Part shown: positions 8,910 through 17,851 of the stretch, piece after piece
How positions within the stretch are numbered: position 1 is the stretch's first letter
How the letters are laid out: each line of letters begins with the position of its first letter
Assembly: GCF_019748365.1 (NCBI RefSeq)
Contig: NZ_JAIEPN010000122.1
Coordinates: 1-41,724, forward strand
DNA length: 41,724 nucleotides
Source of the DNA: Novosphingobium sp.
Lineage (GTDB): Bacteria; Pseudomonadota; Alphaproteobacteria; Sphingomonadales; Sphingomonadaceae
Direction of reading: 5' to 3'
Position numbers and translations under genes: made by a program
The notes under the pieces: model-generated
What the model was told of the DNA's origin: nothing
What the model saw: the letters and a program-made list of their open reading frames with translations, nothing else
Database searches by the model: none

Positions 8910-11312
8910 TCAGAAGCGCCGCCCCACGCGAAAGCTCACAAAGCGGGGGCGCAGCGGGTAGACCACCACCGAGCCGGGTCCGCAAATCGAAATAGCGCAA
9001 GTTGCCGTGCGGCTCTGCTGCGCGCGCTTGTCGCCAAGGTTTTCCACGGTGAGCGAAGCGGACCAGGTATCGCGGCTGATGCCGGCCGAGATGTCGACGG
9101 TGGAATAGCTGGGCTGGAAGCCGATCAGGCGCGCCTCGTCCACATCGAGCGAGGGGGAGACGCTGGACTGATGGAAGGCTGCGGCCTGCAGGAAATAGTC
9201 GAACTTGCCGAGGGTAAACTCGTAGCGCACCAGCCCGGAAAGCTTGAAGCGCGGGCTGCCGGCAAAGCGCGTTCCGGCCGGCGCGCGCAGGGAATTGGGA
9301 TTGCCCGAGGCGCTGGGGATCGTGCAATCGAACGCGGCATTGGTGTATCTGCACAAGTCCGTGGTGATCACGGCATCGGCATACGTGCCCGAGACCTGGA
9401 ACGAGAGCCCTTGCGCGGGGCGGACGGTAAGATCGGCCTCGATACCCTTTGATCGCGCGCGGCCGGCGTTGACGATATCGGTGATGCCGTTCTGATCGCT
9501 GGTGACGGCAAACTGCGCCTGGCTGAGCTTTTCGAGGAACAGCGCGCCGTTGAACAGCACTTTGCCGCCGAGCCAGCTCGTCTTCCAGCCGATCTCGTAA
9601 TTGGTGAGCTGCTCCACCGCATAGGCCGGCGCGGTGGGGCGCCGGTTGATGCCGCCGGGGCGGAAGCCGGTGGACCATGTGGCATAGAGCAATTTGCCGG
9701 GCGCCGCCTTCCAGCTGAGGTTGAGCTTGTGGCGCACGCCCGAGCCGGTGGCCTTGGCGTTGATGTTGTCGCAGGGGCGCTGCGTTCCATACGAACCGAT
9801 GGTGCCGGGGAAGCACAGCGCTTCGCCCACCGCGCTGCGAGTGCCATTGAAGCCGAAGAAGCCGATCACGTCGTTATCGTACTTGTAGGCGCGCAGGCCG
9901 CCAGTGAGCGTCAGCGTGGGCACGATGTCAAACGCGGCTTCGGCAAAGGCGGCATAGTCGCGGTCGGTGCGCAGCTGGATATTGGCGTAGTTCACCCCCG
10001 GCAGGCCGGTGACCGACTGCGCATCGGCAAGGTTCGGCACAGTATAGAGATTGCGCCAGTTGTTGGTCTGGCGCTGGTAGAACAGGCCCGCAACGATCCG
10101 CAGCCGGTCGGTCGAGGGCGAGGCGATGCGCAGTTCGTGGCTCTGCTTTGTGAAGCGCTCGTCCTGGCTGACGATCTGCGCCGGATTGATCAGGTCGCCA
10201 GCGTTGTTCCTGAAATTGTTGCCGAAATAATCGGGCGAGCTGGCATAGTAGCTATCGTAGAGATAGGCATAGTCCGAATAATCGGAGGTATAGGCCGCCT
10301 TGCGTTCGAACCAGGCTCCGGCATAGGTCAGATCGAACGAGCCGAGCTTGCCTTCGATGGCGAGGCTGGCCTGATACCACTCGTCCTTCTGCGCTTCGGG
10401 GAAGAACCGGGTGGTCTTGAGATCGCCGACCGAGGGCTTGAAGGCAAACGTGCCGTTCGACGTCTGGCGCTGGCCCATGAGGCCAGCCGTGGCCGTCCAG
10501 TTGTCGTCAAGATCGACTTTGAGCGCGGCGCGGCCGCCATAGGCCTCGATCGAGTTCTGGTCCTTGCCGACGAGCGCCGCGTTATCGCGCACCACGCCAG
10601 AGGTGGGATAGGTCACGCCCTGCGGCGCGCGCACATTGTCGATATAGCCGCCGTCATACTGGTAGAAGCCGACGACACGCAGCGCCACGCGGCTGGAGAG
10701 CGGGATGTTGAGATAGCTTTCGGCGATGCCACCGGCCTTGCCATGCGCAACGGTGTTGGCGGTAAGGTCGACCGAGCCCGAGAAGGCCTTGGTATCGGGC
10801 TTGTTGGTGATGATGCGCAAGGTGCCCGCCTCGCTGCTCGCGCCGAACAGCGTGCCCTGCGGGCCGGACAGCGCCTCGACCCGCGCGATATCATAAATGT
10901 GGACGTCGACAGTGGAGCCGATCGTGGTGACGGGCTGCTCGTCGAGATAGACGCCCACCGTGGGGAGCGAGCCGGTCGAGAGGCGGTTGCCGTTGGAAAG
11001 CCCGCGGAAATAGACTTCCGCCTGACCCGGACCATAGCTCGTGTAAGACAGGCTCGGCAGGAACTTGGCGTAATCGTTGAACGTGCGCACATTGCGCTCG
11101 GCAAGCGCTTCGGTGGTGAGCGCGACGATCGAAAGCGGCACGTCCTGCAGCTTCTCGCTCCGCTTCTGCGCGGTGACGACGATCTCGCCCGGCGCGTCCA
11201 ATGCGGCGGACCCTTCCGATGCCGGTTGGTCCGCCACTTGCGCGTGGAGCGGCTCCGCCGCCGCCAGCGCGATGATGGAAACGTGCCCTGCCCAGATCTT
11301 CCCTTTGCTCAT
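8910..11312 (-). CDS. TonB-dependent outer membrane receptor
   Basis: Energised outer-membrane importer, 800 residues. A signal peptide (ending near AEPLHA) is followed by EIVVTAQKR at ~43-51 and a plug domain to about residue 165. Plug motifs include VYFRGLS, VGVYLDEQPV, DIARVEALSGPQGTLFGASSEAGTLRIITNKP. A long beta-barrel follows and ends in Phe (FRVGRRF), as outer-membrane proteins do. The wording is that of the large sphingomonad TonB receptor families. These import diverse small molecules, so the ligand cannot be assigned. No FecR-like signalling extension is seen. It is the first gene of a leftward pair with the phosphatase-like gene, and divergent from a secreted M20 peptidase (140 bp between starts). 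Confidence 0.95.
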   Translation of the reverse strand: MSKGKIWAGHVSIIALAAAEPLHAQVADQPASEGSAALDAPGEIVVTAQKRSEKLQDVPLSIVALTTEALAERNVRTFNDYAKFLPSLSYTSYGPGQAEVYFRGLSNGNRLSTGSLPTVGVYLDEQPVTTIGSTVDVHIYDIARVEALSGPQGTLFGASSEAGTLRIITNKPDTKAFSGSVDLTANTVAHGKAGGIAESYLNIPLSSRVALRVVGFYQYDGGYIDNVRAPQGVTYPTSGVVRDNAALVGKDQNSIEAYGGRAALKVDLDDNWTATAGLMGQRQTSNGTFAFKPSVGDLKTTRFFPEAQKDEWYQASLAIEGKLGSFDLTYAGAWFERKAAYTSDYSDYAYLYDSYYASSPDYFGNNFRNNAGDLINPAQIVSQDERFTKQSHELRIASPSTDRLRIVAGLFYQRQTNNWRNLYTVPNLADAQSVTGLPGVNYANIQLRTDRDYAAFAEAAFDIVPTLTLTGGLRAYKYDNDVIGFFGFNGTRSAVGEALCFPGTIGSYGTQRPCDNINAKATGSGVRHKLNLSWKAAPGKLLYATWSTGFRPGGINRRPTAPAYAVEQLTNYEIGWKTSWLGGKVLFNGALFLEKLSQAQFAVTSDQNGITDIVNAGRARSKGIEADLTVRPAQGLSFQVSGTYADAVITTDLCRYTNAAFDCTIPSASGNPNSLRAPAGTRFAGSPRFKLSGLVRYEFTLGKFDYFLQAAAFHQSSVSPSLDVDEARLIGFQPSYSTVDISAGISRDTWSASLTVENLGDKRAQQSRTATCAISICGPGSVVVYPLRPRFVSFRVGRRF

Positions 11313-11452
11313 CCGCGATTGCCCCCGCCTGATCCGCGTGGTCTATCTACCCGCGATGACGGCGGGATTACAGTCCGCTGTTGCGCTGGCACGGGCTGAT
11401 GGACATTCCCGCACGGTAGTGGGATCACGGCGGCGCAGAGGGAGATCGCAGC

Positions 11453-12892
11453 ATGAGGACAGGACCCATCCGCGCTGCCGCGCTGGCAGCGGCACTCGCC
11501 ATCGCGCCGCACGCCGCGCAGGCGGCCAGTGCCCCCGGGTCTGCAGCCACGCCGACCGCGGAGCAGCTCGCCTTCCGCAACTTGTTCCGCGAACTGGTCG
11601 AGACCGACACATCGGTCGCCACCGGCAGCTGCACGGCGCTCGCCGGGAAGATCGCCGCGCGGTTCCGGGCTGCGGGGTTCGCCGAGGATCAGCTTACCCC
11701 GTTTGCGGACCCTGCCTTTCCGCTCGATGGCGGTCTGGTCGTCACGGTGCGGGGGACGTCGGCCAAGGCAAAGCCGATGCTGCTGCTTGGCCATATCGAC
11801 GTCGTCAATGCGCGGCGCGAGGACTGGGTGCGCGATCCCTTCACGTTCATCGAGGAAGGCGGATACTTCTACGGGCGCGGCACGAGCGACATGAAAGTGC
11901 TCGACGCGATCTGGATCGACACACTGATCCGCATGAAGGCCGAAGGTTTCAAGCCCGGGCGCACGATCAAGCTGGCGCTCACCTGCGGCGAGGAATCGGG
12001 CGCGCGGATGAACGGGGCCAAGTGGCTGGCCGAAAACCGGCCCGATCTGATCGCTGCCGCGTTCGCGCTCAACGAAGGCGGCGGCGGGGAGACCGATGGC
12101 CACGGCAAAGTGCTCAGCCAGTCGATGCAGACCGGCGAGAAGGCCAACCGCAATTACGAGCTGCAGGCGACCAACCCCGGCGGGCACAGCTCGGTGCCGG
12201 TGGACGACAACGCGATCTATGAACTGGCTGATGCGCTGGCGCGGGTGCGCGCGCTGAAGTTCCCGGTCCATTTCAACGATACCACGCGCAGCTATTTCGC
12301 CAAGGTCGGCGCGGCGCGCGGGGATGCCCTGGGAGCGGCGATGGTGCGCCTCGCCGCCGATCCGTCGGACCATGCGGCGGAGGCGATCGTGGCGGCGGAC
12401 CGTACGCTGAATTCGATGCTGCGCACCACCTGCGTTGCCACGCTGCTGGAAGGAGGCCATGCGGCCAATGCCCTGCCGCAGCGCGCCAAGGCCAATATCA
12501 ACTGCCGCATCGTGCCCGGCGAGGATGGCGATACGACCCGCGCCGCGCTCACCAAGGCCATCGGCGATGCGCGGATGACCGTCACGCCGGTCGGCCGGGT
12601 GCGCCCGCTCGCCGTGCCCCCGCCGCTCGATCCGCGGATCATGGGGCCGGCGGAAAAGCTCGTCGCGCGCTACTATCCCGGCGTGCCGCTGGTGCCCGCG
12701 ATGATGACCGGCGCGACGGATGCGACCTATCTCGGCCCGCTGGGTATCCCGACTTATGGCGTGCCCGGCCCGCTCGGCGATCCCGACGGCAACGGCCTTC
12801 ACGGCCTCAACGAGCGGCATTCGGTGCAATCAGCCTACGTCGCGCGCGATTTCCTGCACGACCTCGTCAAGGTCTACGCCGCGCAGGATTAG
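11453..12892 (+). CDS. Secreted M20 family metallopeptidase
   Basis: Dizinc exopeptidase or amidohydrolase of clan MH, likely cleaving small peptides or acyl-amino acids in the periplasm. The signal peptide spans ~1-25 (ends AAQAAS). Zinc ligands can be followed in order: H114 and D116 in LLGHIDVV, D146 in GRGTSDMK, catalytic E180 and ligand E181 in CGEESG, E208 in NEGGGG, and the final His in GLHGLNERHS. The insertion dimerisation domain includes NPGGHSSVP. GGGAG seven bases before the ATG supports the start; 479 residues is normal. It is divergent from the TonB receptor. Its stop overlaps the convergent reductase stop by 4 bp. The substrate may be related to what the neighbouring receptor transports, but that is inference. 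Confidence 0.92.
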   Translation: MRTGPIRAAALAAALAIAPHAAQAASAPGSAATPTAEQLAFRNLFRELVETDTSVATGSCTALAGKIAARFRAAGFAEDQLTPFADPAFPLDGGLVVTVRGTSAKAKPMLLLGHIDVVNARREDWVRDPFTFIEEGGYFYGRGTSDMKVLDAIWIDTLIRMKAEGFKPGRTIKLALTCGEESGARMNGAKWLAENRPDLIAAAFALNEGGGGETDGHGKVLSQSMQTGEKANRNYELQATNPGGHSSVPVDDNAIYELADALARVRALKFPVHFNDTTRSYFAKVGAARGDALGAAMVRLAADPSDHAAEAIVAADRTLNSMLRTTCVATLLEGGHAANALPQRAKANINCRIVPGEDGDTTRAALTKAIGDARMTVTPVGRVRPLAVPPPLDPRIMGPAEKLVARYYPGVPLVPAMMTGATDATYLGPLGIPTYGVPGPLGDPDGNGLHGLNERHSVQSAYVARDFLHDLVKVYAAQD

Positions 12893-13896
12893 GGCCGCAC
12901 CAGCAGATTGCCGGTGTGCCCGCCCGCGAAAAGCAGCAGCAGCGCCTCGGCAAAGTGGTCGATGCCTTCGACGACGTGCTCGGGCAGATCGACCTTACCC
13001 TCCTGCATCAGCGCGGCGATCTCCGCCTTCGCCTCGGGGAAGCGCGCGGCGTGGTGCGTCACGACGAACCCGCGCATTGTGGCATTGCGTTCGGCGAGCT
13101 TGAGGTAGTTCCTCGGCCCGCGGACGTTGCCGAGGTCCGAATACTGCGAGATCGCGCCGCAGATTGCGATGCGTGAATTGGCGGGCGCAAGGTTGGCGAG
13201 CGCGATGTCGAGGATCTCGCCGCCGACATTGTCGAAGAACACGTCGATCCCGGCGGGCGCCGCAGCCGCCACTTCGGCAGCGACATCGCCGTTCTTGTAG
13301 TCGATGGCGACATCGGCGCCGAGCTTTTCGGTAAGGTAGCGGCACTTGTCCGGTCCGCCGGCAATGCCGATCACCCGCGCGCCGCGCGCCTTGGCGAGCA
13401 TCACCACCATCGAGCCGACCGCGCCCGCAGCGCCCGAGACGAGCACGGTTTCGGCTGCCTTCACCTCTGCCACCGCGATCAGGCCGACCCACGCGGTAAG
13501 GCCAGTGGTGAGGCCGAGCGGGCCGACATAGTCTACAGGCTTGAGGCTGTTCGACAGATCGAGCTTGGTGAGCGCGGCAGCCGGCGCCAGCGCAAGGGTC
13601 TGCGCGGCCAGCATGCCATAGACCCAATCGCCAACCGCGAGCGCCGGATCGGCGCTTTCCACCACTTGCCCCACGCCCAGCGCGCGGATCGTGGAGCCCA
13701 GCGGTGCGGTCTCGTGGAAGCTGCCCGGGGTCAGCGTGGTGCGGATCCACGCGTCCATCGAAAGCGTATCGACTTTCACCACCACATGCCCGGCAGGCAC
13801 CTCGGCAATCTCTATATCCTCGATGCCGAAATCTTCGAGGAGCGGCATCCCTTCGCGGTACTGCCGGATGAAGACGCGGCGGTTGGTGTGCGGCAT
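12889..13896 (-). CDS. Zinc-independent NADP-dependent medium-chain oxidoreductase
   Basis: Medium-chain dehydrogenase/reductase of the leukotriene-B4-dehydrogenase/CurA type, reducing activated alkenes or carbonyls with NADPH. The catalytic GroES-like domain occupies residues 1-130 (SMDAWIRTTLTPGSFHETAPLGSTIRALGVG) and has no zinc cysteines. The Rossmann domain opens with VLVSGAAGAVGSMVVMLAK. GIAGGPDKCRYLTEKLGAD carries the NADP-binding Lys/Arg pattern, and FFDNVGGEILD follows. Both are hallmarks of the double-bond reductase group. It has 335 residues, a usual length. It is leftward and convergent with the M20 peptidase gene; no partner lies on its own strand upstream. Physiological substrate unknown. 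Confidence 0.9.
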   Translation of the reverse strand: MPHTNRRVFIRQYREGMPLLEDFGIEDIEIAEVPAGHVVVKVDTLSMDAWIRTTLTPGSFHETAPLGSTIRALGVGQVVESADPALAVGDWVYGMLAAQTLALAPAAALTKLDLSNSLKPVDYVGPLGLTTGLTAWVGLIAVAEVKAAETVLVSGAAGAVGSMVVMLAKARGARVIGIAGGPDKCRYLTEKLGADVAIDYKNGDVAAEVAAAAPAGIDVFFDNVGGEILDIALANLAPANSRIAICGAISQYSDLGNVRGPRNYLKLAERNATMRGFVVTHHAARFPEAKAEIAALMQEGKVDLPEHVVEGIDHFAEALLLLFAGGHTGNLLVRP

Positions 13897-14021
13897 GGGA
13901 AGCTCCGTGGTGCGGGGACGTTGTAACCCTGAGCTAGGTGGCGGGCGCAGCCATAACCATTGCCATTTTGACTAGCAGGGCCCGGCAGCGCAGACTGGGC
14001 GCGAGGCTGCAACAGGGAACC

Positions 14022-14837
14022 ATGATCATGCGCGCGAGAACAATCTGGCTGGGGATCGCCATCACGGCCCTGGCAACGGGAACCGCAGCGGCGCAATCGG
14101 CGCAGGATGCGGGCGACTTGCTGAAACGCATTCTCGGCACGGGAACGGCTGCTCCTGCTGCCACGAGCCCGGAAACGACGACCCCGACAACGACGACCCC
14201 GCCTTTGACAACCGCCGCGCCGCCGCCGGGCGTTTCCAGCAGCGAGGCATCGGGCGGGCTGAAGCTGGCGCTGGGCAAGGCGGCGGAGCGGGTGGTCGCG
14301 CAGCTCGGCAGACCGGGCGGCTTTGCCAATGATCCGCGCGTGCGCATCGGTCTGCCCGGACCGCTCGGCCGGTTGAACGGACTGCTCGGGACGCTCGACC
14401 GTGCCGGCGTCGGCGGCGGGCTTTCGGCCAAGCTCAACGCGGCGGCGGAAGGTGCGGTGGGCAAGGCACTGCCGCTCCTGAAAACCGCGATTACGCGCAT
14501 GACGGTGACCGATGCGCTGGGGATCGTAACCGGCGGCGACACCTCCGCCACCGACTATTTCCGCCGCACGATGGGACCAGACCTGCAAACCGCGATGACC
14601 CCGGTCGTCTCCAGATCGCTGTCGGGGGTGAAGGCGTTTCAGGCGCTCGACCGCTTCACCGCGAAGAACAGCCTGATCGCCGGGCAGTTCGGCGCGCGGG
14701 ACCTGACGGGTTACGTCACCGAGAAGGCGAGCGACGGGGTGTTTCTATATCTCGGCGAGCAGGAGCGCGAGATCCGGCGCAATCCGCTGGGAACCGGCAG
14801 CAAGCTGATTGGCAAGATCTTCGGGCGCGGAGTCTAG
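14022..14837 (+). CDS. Secreted DUF4197 protein
   Basis: Protein of unknown function with a signal peptide (ALATGTAAAQS cleavage region) and then a low-complexity Thr/Pro/Ala linker (residues ~45-75). The conserved domain starts at ASGGLKLALGKAAERVVAQLG. DUF4197 features follow: RIGLPGPLGRLNGLL, VGKALPLLKTAITRMTVTDALGIVTGGDTSATDYFRR and DGVFLYLGEQEREIRRNPLGTGSKLIGKIFG. Two close ATGs exist (14022 and 14028); 14022 has AGGGA just upstream, giving 271 residues. It is divergent from the reductase gene and monocistronic. Periplasmic location is predicted. No catalytic residues are recognisable. Confidence 0.85.
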   Translation: MIMRARTIWLGIAITALATGTAAAQSAQDAGDLLKRILGTGTAAPAATSPETTTPTTTTPPLTTAAPPPGVSSSEASGGLKLALGKAAERVVAQLGRPGGFANDPRVRIGLPGPLGRLNGLLGTLDRAGVGGGLSAKLNAAAEGAVGKALPLLKTAITRMTVTDALGIVTGGDTSATDYFRRTMGPDLQTAMTPVVSRSLSGVKAFQALDRFTAKNSLIAGQFGARDLTGYVTEKASDGVFLYLGEQEREIRRNPLGTGSKLIGKIFGRGV

Positions 14838-14860
14838 GGCCAGTCCCAACCATAAACCCT

Positions 14861-14950
14861 TCGTCATTCCCGCGAAGGCGGGAATCCAGGGCGCTGCAGC
14901 CTCAGCGCCGCGTTGTGGGCTCTGGACACCCGCCTGCGCGGGGGTGACGA
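14861..14950. repeat. REP-like palindromic repeat (CATTCCCGCGAAGGCGGGAA type)
   Basis: A 90-bp unit whose outer 32 bp (14861-14892 and 14919-14950) form an imperfect inverted repeat with about six mismatches. Each arm also contains its own small palindrome, CCCGC-N4-GCGGG. This is the family of interspersed intergenic repeats seen in many proteobacteria with the core CATTCCCGCGAAGGCGGGAATCC. It lies between the convergent DUF4197 and GGDEF-EAL genes, where it could also act as a bidirectional transcription barrier. No coding capacity. The right end of this gap, to 14989, has nothing further. Confidence 0.85.
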
Positions 14951-14989
14951 AGTGTGGGTGGTTCCGCGCGAAGTCTTCGCGCTCCTTTA

Positions 14990-17695
14990 TCAGCCCACTT
15001 TGCGCTGGTTCGCGAGCGGATCGGGCGGCGGCAGGGTGGACTTGATCGCCACGGCGGCGATGCGGCCATCATCGTCAAGCCGCAGCGGCTGCGAGAATTC
15101 GACGCCCATGCGGTCGTCGCTCGCCCAGCGGCAGGTGGCGGTGACGGTGTGGCCATCCGAAAGCTGGATGCGGAAGATCGTGCCCGGCGGAACGTTCCAC
15201 AGCCCCTCGATCAGCGCGCCTGTGAGCGACATGTTGCGCACCGTGCCGTTGTAGCGGTGGCCGCCGTGATCGAGCACCACGCGGCGGAGCATGGCCTGCC
15301 GCGTGGCGCGGGCCGAGCGGGGGCCGCGGGCAATCGCCATGAGGCCTGTGGCAAGGCGGGTCTGCGTGGCGGGCGCGGACAGCGGGCGTTCGTAGATATA
15401 GCCTTGCACGTGGCTGCAGCCGAGCATGCGCACGAGATCGAGCTCGTCGAGGGTTTCCACTCCCTCAGCCGTCGTTTCCATGCCGAGCGCCTCGGCAAGG
15501 CTGACGATCGAGGCAATGATCGCCCCGTTGCGGCTGCCCTGCTGCGTTGCGCCGCGCACGAAGGACTGGTCGATCTTGATCTTGTCGAACGGCGCCCGCT
15601 TCAGATAGCCGAGCGAGGAATAGCCGGTGCCGAAATCATCGAACGCGAGGCGCACGCCGATGCCCTTGAGCGAGCGGAACATCGCCTCGGTCGCCTTGTC
15701 ATCGCCAAGGAAAACGCTTTCGGTGATTTCGAGCTCGAGCCGGTCGGGATCGACACCGGCCGAGGCCAGCGCGCTGGTGACCATCGAAGGCAGCGCCGGA
15801 TTGGCAAACTGCAGCGGCGAAACGTTGACCGCGACGCGCACGTCATCCGGCCACTTGGCCAGATCCTGACAGGCGGTGCGCAGGGCCCATTCGCCGATCG
15901 AGACGATCAGCCCCGCATCTTCCGCGATCGGAACGAACTTGCCGGGCGAAATGAAGCCGTGCTGCGGGTGGTTCCAGCGCAAGAGAGCCTCGAAGCCGGT
16001 GATCCGCTCGGTCGCGGTCTGCACGACCGGCTGATAGTAGAGCTCGAGATTGCCGTGGGTGATCGCGTCGCGCAGGTCTTCCTCGAGCTGGCGGCGCTCC
16101 TCTGCATCGCTGTGCAGATCGGCGGCGTAGAAGTGATAGCGCCCGCGCCCGGCGTCCTTGGCGGCATAGAGCGCCAGGTCGGCGTTGCGGATCAGCGCTT
16201 CGCTGGTGACGCCATCGTCCGGCGCGAGCGCGATGCCGAGCGAGGCGCCGATCATCACGCGGCTGCCTTCGATGGAATAGGCCTGGCTGAGCTGTTCAAT
16301 GATGCGTTCGGCCAAATGGGCGAGCTGTTCGCGCGCGATCTTGCCGGCAAGGATCACCTGGAACTCGTCGCCGCCAAGACGGCCGACGCGGCCCACAGTG
16401 CCGATGATGCGTTCAAGCCGCTGCGCAACCTGCTTGAGCAGCGCATCGCCCGCAGGATGGCCGAGCGTATCGTTGACCTGCTTGAACCGGTCGAGATCGA
16501 GGAGGAACACGGCGCAGGCGCGGTGCTGCTCGTTGGGCGCGGTGAGGATCTTCTCCAGCGTCTGCGACATCTGGAAGCGGTTCGAGAGGCCGGTCAGCGA
16601 ATCGAAATGCGCCAGACGCGAAGCGTGCTCCTGTGAGCGGCGCTTTTCGGTAAGATCGGTGCCCGAGCCGCGAAAGCCCTGGAAATTGTTGAAGGCATCG
16701 TAAGTCGGACGGCCCGTGACCGACCACCAGCGCTCCTCGTCATAGACCGCAGCGCGCACCGCCAGTTCGCTGAAGCTGGAGCGGGCCGAGAGGTGGAAGG
16801 CCAGCGTGCGTTCGCCCTCCCCCGAGTGCTCGGACAGGTTGAACAGCTCCGCAAAGGGACGGCCGATGCAGTTCTCCACTTTCTTGCCCAGCACTTCGGC
16901 AACCGGGCGGGAGATATAGGTGATGAGGCCGCGCCGGTCGGTTTCCCAGAACCAGCCCTGCCCGGTCTCCTCGTAATCGGCGAGAATCTCCTCGGCGCGG
17001 GTCTGGATGCGCACGCCTTCCTCGACCGCAATGCGCACCTTCAGGTCGATCTCGCGCTGGCGCAGATAGGCCGCAACCGCGATCACACCGCCGATCACCA
17101 GCGAGAGAATGCCGCCGGCAAAACTCGTGACCCAGGTGACGCCCGACCAGATCGCCACTTCAGCGGTAAGCATTCCGGCTAGCCGGCCCGATTCGGTGAC
17201 AGTGGCCAGCAGCGAGATGGTGACGAGCAGCGCCAGCGCTTGCACCCAGGGGACAACGCCGCTGCTTGCCCACATACCGATGGCATAGCCATAGATGAAC
17301 AGCGGAATGCCGATCGAGGCGCCCATCAGCGCCATGCGCACCGCAGTCGAGTGATCGCGGCTTTCCTCGTAGTTCGACGTGAAGCGGGCGACGAACAGGA
17401 GCGCGGAGGCAAGCAGCGCGAGAACCGGCGCGATGATCGGGCGAATCGAGAAGTTCGCGACCGCGAGGCCGAACACGCCCAGCACCATGGGCAGCGCCAT
17501 ATGCGGCCATTCGCGCGCAATCAGGCCGCGGCCCGGCCCGGTGCCGAACAGGAACGCAGCACCGGCAACATCGGCCCGACTCACCGGCGCCGTCGGCACA
17601 CGCTCGCGGCGGCGCTGCGTGCGCGCGAAATCGCGCGCGGCGCGCGTCGGTTCGGCCTGCGAAGCGGCATTGTCCCCGGGCGTTTGGCTCATCAT
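14990..17695 (-). CDS. Membrane PAS-GGDEF-EAL-PilZ protein (c-di-GMP turnover)
   Basis: Bifunctional-type cyclic di-GMP protein of 901 residues. About five to six hydrophobic segments (~66-210) form a membrane sensor. A PAS domain (~235-350: GWFWETDRRGLITYISRP) follows. The GGDEF domain (~360-525) has an intact GGDEF at 441-445, but the RxxD inhibitory site is absent (RVGR at 436-439). The EAL domain (~535-780) retains E569 (EALLRW), N624, E656, D686-D687, K707, E744 and Q764, so phosphodiesterase activity is plausible. The C-terminal ~100 residues resemble PilZ (NMSLTGALIEG at 821-831), but a clean RxxxR motif is not visible upstream. No strong ribosome binding site precedes the two adjacent ATGs at 17695/17692. 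It stands alone, convergent with DUF4197. Confidence 0.93.
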   Translation of the reverse strand: MMSQTPGDNAASQAEPTRAARDFARTQRRRERVPTAPVSRADVAGAAFLFGTGPGRGLIAREWPHMALPMVLGVFGLAVANFSIRPIIAPVLALLASALLFVARFTSNYEESRDHSTAVRMALMGASIGIPLFIYGYAIGMWASSGVVPWVQALALLVTISLLATVTESGRLAGMLTAEVAIWSGVTWVTSFAGGILSLVIGGVIAVAAYLRQREIDLKVRIAVEEGVRIQTRAEEILADYEETGQGWFWETDRRGLITYISRPVAEVLGKKVENCIGRPFAELFNLSEHSGEGERTLAFHLSARSSFSELAVRAAVYDEERWWSVTGRPTYDAFNNFQGFRGSGTDLTEKRRSQEHASRLAHFDSLTGLSNRFQMSQTLEKILTAPNEQHRACAVFLLDLDRFKQVNDTLGHPAGDALLKQVAQRLERIIGTVGRVGRLGGDEFQVILAGKIAREQLAHLAERIIEQLSQAYSIEGSRVMIGASLGIALAPDDGVTSEALIRNADLALYAAKDAGRGRYHFYAADLHSDAEERRQLEEDLRDAITHGNLELYYQPVVQTATERITGFEALLRWNHPQHGFISPGKFVPIAEDAGLIVSIGEWALRTACQDLAKWPDDVRVAVNVSPLQFANPALPSMVTSALASAGVDPDRLELEITESVFLGDDKATEAMFRSLKGIGVRLAFDDFGTGYSSLGYLKRAPFDKIKIDQSFVRGATQQGSRNGAIIASIVSLAEALGMETTAEGVETLDELDLVRMLGCSHVQGYIYERPLSAPATQTRLATGLMAIARGPRSARATRQAMLRRVVLDHGGHRYNGTVRNMSLTGALIEGLWNVPPGTIFRIQLSDGHTVTATCRWASDDRMGVEFSQPLRLDDDGRIAAVAIKSTLPPPDPLANQRKVG

Positions 17696-17705
17696 GTGTC
17701 AATTG

Positions 17706-17735
17706 CGCTTAACTGCTTTGAGAAACCGTTAAGCG
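17706..17735. promoter_or_regulatory. CGCTTAAC-N14-GTTAAGCG dyad upstream of the GGDEF-EAL gene
   Basis: A perfect 8-bp inverted repeat, CGCTTAAC (17706-17713) and GTTAAGCG (17728-17735), separated by 14 bp. It starts 10 bp upstream of the GGDEF-EAL start codon, in the divergent gap shared with the PHA-depolymerase-like gene. It could be an operator or a 5' hairpin in the leader. The TTAA cores recall CtrA half-sites, but the spacing is not the CtrA TTAA-N7-TTAA. Regulator unknown. Confidence 0.35.
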
Positions 17736-17851
17736 GATTCCCATTGCGGACCTTTTTTCCGCAGATTTCCTTAGGTTTGCTTTTGCTCGTCATGCCCAGA
17801 TGCTAGGGGGCGCGCCAAGCCTTTGTTTTCCATGAAGCCCAAGGATTTCGC

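Noticed and set aside
9729..11399. 556-codon open frame opposite the TonB receptor
   Set aside because: Antisense of a clear TonB receptor; no ribosome binding site or recognisable motifs.
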